Source: Ophiodon elongatus
Lineage: Eukaryota > Chordata > Actinopteri > Perciformes > Hexagrammidae
Assembly: GCA_016806645.1 (NCBI GenBank)
Contig: JACSYO010001880.1
Coordinates: 1,287,501 to 1,351,500, forward strand
Direction: 5' to 3'
Length of the DNA stretch: 64,000 bases
Position numbers and translations under genes: made by a program. Under the pieces are notes generated by a model. The model ran no database searches and had not been told where the DNA came from. It was given only the letters and a program-made list of their open reading frames with translations. Position 1 is the first letter of the stretch; every line of letters begins with the position of its first letter. Shown in pieces: positions 57,897-64,000 of this stretch.

Positions 57897-60800
57897 CATT
57901 TTACTTGACAGGGAAAACATCAATGTTTTGTTTTTAAATGCTTCGCTGTGAGGATCTGTTAATTTAACTGCAAAGACTTGAATAACTAAAATGTACACAC
58001 AGTCCCCCCTAATGGCATTTAAAAATGAGTTTCCCCTCAAGGAACTTCTGAATGGTGTTCATAGTTTTTGCCACCCTCCCGTCAGACCAGTTTATCATAT
58101 TAGTTGCTTTCAGAATTTAAACATTCCCTTGTTCTCTATGTTGAGAGGAACAATTTTCTGCCATGTAAATATGCATGGATGTTACAGAAGTGCTTGCAGA
58201 TATTAGGCAACACAAACAGTATAGCTGTTTATCCCAAGATTACCACTCAGATACAGTACAAATTATCATGCATGACTGTATTTATGTAGTCAGAAGCACA
58301 AGCACCATAACGATATTCTAGATTTGGCCCCTTGTGAAAGATGTAACACAGAGAAACTGCCACACCAAACCACGCACATACAAACACACTGGCCTCAATA
58401 CAATTGTTGACCTTTTGACCTCTGGCAGGACAGTTCTAGCACAGCTTCATCTCTGGCTGACTTTTGTCCAGGAGCAGTAATGCCCCGGCTATAGTAAACT
58501 CTAACCACCAATGCTGTTGGTGGATGAGTCTCAACACATTCCCACAGTGCACTACTGTGCTTGCAGTTGACGTGGACTTGCTTAAGGGCTGATATGGTTG
58601 TTTGAACACATCACAACATTTGTAGGTTGTACTTACAGAGCCATTCCAACCAGCTTAATCCTGTCCATGTTTCCCTCAGAATTTATTCAAATGGGTTTTT
58701 CCCCATCCAAAAAACTATTTTATTTGTATTTTTATAATATATCTCCTTCTCAAAAGTCTCTCTGGAAATGCGAATAAAAAAGGATGTACTGTCTGCCAAA
58801 ATTGTGCATTTAAAGAACAATCATTGGCTATCTTGGGAATTCAATGCTTGATGCAGTTTATACCACAAATACATACTGCATATCTCTAGCTAAATAACAA
58901 AGTAGCTGCCATTTTTTAGCCAATTTCTTCAGTGCTGTTTTATAGTGACTGAACTCTCTTTACTGCTGGCCCATTTCACTACCTGCGTGACCAAAAACTA
59001 TGGACACTCACAATTTTCAATATTTAATAATAAAAAACTTTATGAAATAATCATATTGATAATTTGTTTAATACAAATAAAATCATTATTAAAACTTTAC
59101 TCATTATTGTGAAAAGGTTTTTCATCATTCATTTTCATGACTGAATTTTATTTGGATATTATCTTTATTCAATTAAAGCTTTTATTTTAAAATTTCAATC
59201 CTCAAAAGTCTTTTTATTTCATGATGGGATTTTTCCTGATAACACCATTTTATGTTGAGTTTTATTTCATAATGTCACGAATGTGGCGTTACCCTGTCTT
59301 TTAAGCTAGCAAGCTGAACAACTGACCATTATAAACCAAATTTAGCCCGTTAGCAAGAGCAACCATCATAGCGTAACATAATTCTGAAGCCGGGGTTCTC
59401 AAAATTTTGATGACTTGAGTGCCTATTTGATTGAGCACAGAAAATATGCATTTCACTTCCACATTAAACTGCAGACCACGAGGTGCCACTCGTTGCTACG
59501 CAACCTGTAGCTTTCTACAAGTTGTCATTCCTGACCTGTCAGACGCTTGTTAGGAGGGCACAGTATGAAGCAGCAGCCGAGCAGTATATTAAATGTAGGC
59601 CAAGCAATTAAAAGGGAAAGTCTTGAAAAGGGCCGCTATTGGATGATTCAAATATAGTATTAATGCATGCATTTCATCTCAAGTTCGAGCAACTACGAAC
59701 TAGAGGCTTCAGCTGTAAATAAATAGTACACAGACAATCACTAAGTGATCACTGTAGCTTATAGGTCTTAACTTAACAAGGCTGCTAATGCCATGCAGGC
59801 TACCTAGCTAGCTAGCTCAGGGAAGTGTTTAAGCATTGTTAGCTAGTTCCTGTTGGTCTGTCTTGTTTCTTTTTGTCTGAGTAGTGGTTCTTTATCTGAT
59901 GATTTTATTTTTAATACGAAAGCAGAAGAGGTAACTATCAACTAGCTAGCTGCTACCACTACTGTCTCTTCATTTTGATTTTGAGTCATAAACCAAGGTC
60001 CCAACTCCGCCTACCTAGTTAGCCAGCTAGGTTGGTACCATATGCAGCCTTGTTGAGCTTTTTTTTAAATGCTAGTTTGTGTGTCTTACTCAAAATATTT
60101 GAGTGCCTTTTCATTTGTTTATCGTTTCAGCTGGGGGGATAGGGCGATAAGCAAACACACCATGACCGCGCCCACTTCTGAGACAAAAGTTTCATCTTTG
60201 TTATTGAGCATCTTTCCTATTAGTTAGATCCAAGACTCAGTCAGTGAACCGGCCCATTCACCCTTGCCTGATTCTATTGAATCAGGCAAGGGTGTGTTTT
60301 ATTGGTTATTATTTTAACTTTCATTTGTAAGAGGAAGGATGCTAATAGCAGCCTGTGATAAAAGTTTAATGATTCCTTCTGTCTCCTTTAAACAGTAAGC
60401 TTGTGTAACAAACTGGTTGTGTGGAATTTGAAAGACATCGGCGCTTGCTTGTTAGGGAGGGTCATACAAAAAAGATGCAAAAAATAAATTAGGCTGCATT
60501 AAGTGCAGCACTAAATTGCAGGAGTACTTCTTTAAGTTGATTTGATGGATTTTTATTTGATGTTTGTAAGGCAACAGTATGACACTAAGACAACAGAATA
60601 ATGAGCTCGCTCCCAGCTAGATCAACAAATATCCACTTGTATATTTTGATATTTGTGGTGTACCACCCTTGTGCGGAGTATAATTTCAATTTCCACTTGT
60701 TATACATTAGAATTAATTATTAACAGTAAGCATTGGGAGTGGAAAGGGAAAGTTGTTTCTTCACAAATATTTGTGTTGCGGTTTTCTCAAAATTATTTTA

Positions 60801-62764
60801 TGAATTAATCATCACATTGTTCTGCTGAAGTAATGATTACTTTGCTGTACCAAAAATTGTAACAGATGGATCATCATTCTGTGGTTTTATTATTAATGTG
60901 GCCAATACCTAGTCCTCAGAAAAATATCTCAACAAGCCAAATAAGAACAACAATATCAATCTATTCCAGAGACCTATTGGTATTAAAGCATGCACACACT
61001 GACAGTCTTTTATGTTATACTGGAGCAATAAGCTGCAGACTGTAGCATTCACTGTCTGAAGATGTCGGATTTAATAAAACCAGGTCAATAAAGGGTTGTT
61101 GCTGAGTTCATATAAGCCTCACTGTGCCTGGTGGAGATGCATTTGAATGCAGTTATTGTGATTTCTGTTAAATGTATTCAGTAAAAAACTGTAAGCCATG
61201 TTATCCCATTTCTTTTAATATTGTTTCCAAAATGTAAGAAAAAAACTATTTATCACATAACTGTAATTTAATATTTCTGAAAAATCTATTTGTCTTTTCT
61301 CTAACAGAGCATAAGATGTTCCTTCCCAAAACAATACATTTAAGTAAAAACATTTAACTCAATGGCTCAAATACATTAATATTTAAGCAGCTAGCTATTT
61401 CTGTTACAAAATCATCAGCGCTGCTTGCAGGTCCTGTAGTTCCCTCAGTAAACTGTTGACTATTTGGAGTCTCTGAGGCTGCAGCGTGTAGACGGCTAAC
61501 ATTGTTCATCAGTACACGATTGCCTGGCTTGTGTTTGAAATAAATAGGGGCTCTAAAAGAAGCAGCAGCCTGGACATCATCCACAGCCATAAACTCTTTT
61601 AGAAACAAATTGGTCCTCATAAGCAGTATAATGAAATTTAGTTGCTATTGTTGGGCACAATGTTAAAAATAAAGGGGTTACAGACCAGTACTCTCTATCT
61701 CGGGGTAGTGTATAATAACTATATTTTGTTTCAGAATATATTCTACAGGTTACAAGCCAGTACAGCATTAACTTTAATGGGGAAATTCCTTAATCATAAG
61801 TTCTCAAGTCGGTCTTAAAACAATACTCACATGCCCAAGTGTCATTCACATTTACTCTCCAAGAAGTCACAAGATGAGGTCATTAATTTATTAACAAGAT
61901 ACGAAAGAAGAAAACATACTGTAATTTTGCTATAAACAAACTGTTTTTTTTGTCTTATCTTTTATTCTTGTGAAATCCTCAACAATTTAGCCTCTTCAGC
62001 CCCCAAAAAAATACTTAAATTAAACACCCAGCAAAGATTTGACCGCTCACAGCTCAGAGCCATGATGAAGGCTGTGATGAGGAGTCCCCCACGCAGACAT
62101 CGCTTTGTCAAGGGCTTATCAAGGGCTTATCAAGCCACTTTCCTTGTCCATAATGACCATGAAATGATCCCTTCCTAATTGAAGTCCAATGTTAAGAGTT
62201 GGGGGGCCAAAATCTGCCATCCTCATTCTCTGCAAAAATGCATTCAGCCAAAGCTAATATGAGATTTTGGCAGTCGGAGTTAGTCAAATTAAATGAATCT
62301 TCTTGAGTCTTTAAAAAAATATCACTTTTGTTTTCATACTAAAAACACAAACACTTAATTTAACTTACTCAGACTGTGAAGGCCTCATACAGTATTAGGA
62401 ATGGGTGAATTTCAGAAAGCATTTTAAACACAGAATAAGACTGGATTATGTCCCCCATCTCTTACATTGGACTCACTAGAAAAGGGTCTCCTCACGACAA
62501 GTATGGTGAGGATTAATGGTTACAGCGACTAATGGCTATTTCCACTTACAAATTGGCATAAGAGTATTGTATCAAGGGAGACTAGTTCAAAAAATCTAAA
62601 CCCGTTTTTAAGACAAGACATAAAGCTTTTCTGTGGAGTACAGTCACCATCAGAATACACAGAATAACAGCAAAGGGCGGATGATGTAATTTTGTCACTT
62701 TCTGGTCATTTTGGGAGACCAGAAAACCAAGGCAGGAAGAGAGAAAAGCACAAAATGTTAACAT
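57897..62764. other. coro2a-anp32 convergent spacer
   Basis: No coding exon supported. It is AT-rich with gctagctagc clusters (59808-60030), the hairpin at 60259-60294 and several short open frames. An 88-codon minus-strand frame at 61354-61620 has a balanced composition but no recognised family. Confidence 0.55.
60259..60294. repeat. Perfect hairpin, 16-bp arms, 4-nt loop
   Basis: CACCCTTGCCTGATTC, loop TATT, then the exact reverse complement, followed by tgttttatt. No surrounding repeat was recognised. Confidence 0.95.
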
Positions 62765-62770
62765 TTTATT
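62765..62770 (-). terminator. Candidate polyadenylation signal for the anp32 gene
   Basis: On the minus strand this reads AATAAA, about 590 bp after the stop codon. A second AATAAA on the same strand is at 62890-62895, about 465 bp after the stop. Confidence 0.4.
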
Positions 62771-63357
62771 TACAAAGTTGTTTTTTTGTCATACAGAAAG
62801 TAAAAATGTAGCTACAACCTTGATTTGTGCAACAGGCGGCCACACTAAAAATCATGGCTCGCTGGTTGCACAGCTGCTATAGCAATAATTTTATTGGGAA
62901 AAATAAGGAACAGAACAAAATAATAAAAGACAAAAAAAAATTGAGAAATAATAAACCCAACAACAAAAAATAATTCATCCAACAAAATATTAAAAGCACA
63001 GACCCAAAACTAGATACCAGTCCCAAAGTCCTCACACGGGAATACATAAAGAGGGATCGACAGTGAAATTGTGGAATGCTGAGTGCTGGGCTGCCTGAGA
63101 ACCTCTGGGCCGTGGGGTGGGTGAGGTGGAGGGTGTTGGGTGGCTCTCAGTTCCATGAGGGGGGAGGGAAAAAAAGGGTGTGGCAGCTCCACTCGGCCCA
63201 CCCATCCGGTACAGTCTTGCCCCATAAAAAGAGCTCAGAGCTGGGGGGGGGGGGATAGACATGGATTACAAAGGCGGTGTGAGTTGTAGGAGGGCGGACG
63301 TTCGGGTTTGTGGGAGAGGAAGGGTAACTCGGTAGGCTCTCATTTTCAGTTTTGCTC
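62765..63357 (-). other. anp32b: anp32 3' UTR
   Basis: Sequence between the stop codon and candidate poly(A) signals. It includes a 13-base G run (C on the coding strand) at 63242-63254. Open frames on it are shadows. Confidence 0.5.
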
Positions 63358-63443
63358 TTAATCGTCGTCTTCATCATCGTCATCGTCGTCGTCCTCATCC
63401 TCTGGGTCTCGCTTTCTCTTCTCCCCTTTGACAGCTTCTACTA
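63358..63443 (-). CDS. anp32b: ANP32 acidic nuclear phosphoprotein, last coding exon (partial gene)
   Basis: On the minus strand, after acceptor ccccag (63444-63449), two bases complete a codon and the exon reads VEAVKGEKRKRDPEDED followed by a D/E run and a TAA stop at 63358-63360. The GEKRKR nuclear-localisation motif followed by an acidic end is the C-terminus of ANP32 proteins, leucine-rich-repeat histone chaperones and PP2A inhibitors of the nucleus. The leucine-rich repeats and most of the acidic region lie off the right edge. The choice of anp32b over anp32a rests on the human CORO2A-ANP32B neighbourhood, not on these 27 residues. If the coronin were coro2b, anp32a would be expected. 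Confidence 0.8.
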
Positions 63444-64000
63444 CTGGGGGGGGGTGCAAAGAGACAATCTGTGTCATCATGTGCCAAGACCACAAACTTC
63501 CATTTTAGCAGTGAACAGTGAACATTTTATAATCCATTGCAGGCTCAGCCAAACTCAGTCTAACCCTTTCATCATGCAGGAATCATATAATATAGTCTTT
63601 ACGTGTTACATATCTTATACTTACACAGGGTTCTTTACATATATTCAGTGTTAACTATGACAAACAACTTGCCTCTTTAAGCATTATCAATCCTTTAGTG
63701 GGATCTTAGAGAGGGTGGGCAGTGCTTAAGAATGGTCACTATCATATTTTGCTGTCCCTACATGATATAATGTTACACCATAAGGAGCTGAAAATAAACA
63801 GTGTCAGATATGTATCTTCAGTATTGACATTTTTTTAGGATTGAACAGACCCTCCTGAGATGTTTCACACTGACAAGCTAGTCTTAGCTTTTAAGCCTTA
63901 AGATATATTAACATTCTCAAATCATTTTTATAATTGATCTATATTATGAACTATATTATCTTATTTTTCTTATATTATGAATGGTCATTGATGGGCAATC
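63444..64000 (-). other. anp32b: anp32 intron, partial
   Basis: No further acidic-coding exon is visible on the minus strand up to the edge. The sequence is AT-rich. The acceptor tract is a run of C on the coding strand next to the exon. Confidence 0.6.

Noticed and set aside
63010..63398. Minus- and plus-strand frames over the anp32 3' UTR
   Set aside because: Downstream of the stop codon and proline/glycine-rich because of the G run; shadows of UTR sequence.
1..64000. CRISPR arrays, operons, ribosomal RNA, phage or bacterial elements
   Set aside because: None seen; direct repeats here are microsatellites, one minisatellite and dispersed eukaryotic repeats.
1..64000. tRNA or snoRNA genes
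   Set aside because: No cloverleaf A/B-box pairs or clear C/D-box structures were noticed by eye; a covariance-model scan was not possible.

Overview
This is vertebrate nuclear DNA, almost certainly from a ray-finned (percomorph-type) fish. Short coding exons with GT-AG introns alternate with AT-rich, repeat-filled non-coding sequence, long TG/CA microsatellites and dispersed repeats that I recognise from many teleost genomes. There is nothing prokaryotic: no operons, no CRISPR.

Three protein genes can be read. (1) uso1 (p115 vesicle-tethering factor), + strand, 881-18319: 24 exons assembled by eye into a 937-residue protein, plus four in-frame candidate microexons. It has an NRF1-type element and a TATA-like stretch upstream. 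(2) A class II coronin, best read as coro2a, + strand, 22693-56189: a five-codon first coding exon, a 21.7-kb first intron, then 11 exons, 528 residues in total. (3) The last coding exon of an ANP32 acidic nuclear phosphoprotein, probably anp32b, - strand, 63358-63443; the rest of that gene lies beyond the right edge.

Layout: 1-700 upstream, AT- and repeat-rich; 680-880 uso1 promoter and 5' UTR; 881-18319 uso1; 18320-22230 uso1 3' UTR and spacer, with a 44-bp perfect palindrome; 22230-22692 pyrimidine-rich coro2a promoter and 5' UTR; 22708-44383 coro2a intron 1, which holds most of the mobile-element debris, a possible second first exon near 38 kb, and a TATA/AP-1/IRF-like motif cluster near 31.3 kb; 44384-56189 coro2a body; 56190-62760 coro2a 3' UTR and spacer; 62765-63443 anp32 terminal exon; 63444-64000 anp32 intron.

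The three genes do not form one pathway. USO1 tethers ER-Golgi vesicles, coronin-2 binds actin, and ANP32 proteins are nuclear histone/phosphatase regulators. As I recall the human map, CORO2A and ANP32B are near neighbours on chromosome 9q22 while USO1 is on 4q21, so the coro2a-anp32b pair looks ancestral and the uso1 junction lineage-specific.

The most interesting items are the three consecutive symmetric microexon candidates in the acidic loop of uso1, the 7-codon microexon candidate further on, a GC-rich 21-bp minisatellite that keeps a retained uso1 intron open, two near-identical ~240-bp sequences 12 kb apart in coro2a intron 1, a ~790-bp foldback element in the last coro2a intron, and CA/TG tracts lying directly against several coro2a splice donors. 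All exon boundaries come from reading splice sites and from protein similarity recalled from memory; no alignment was run.
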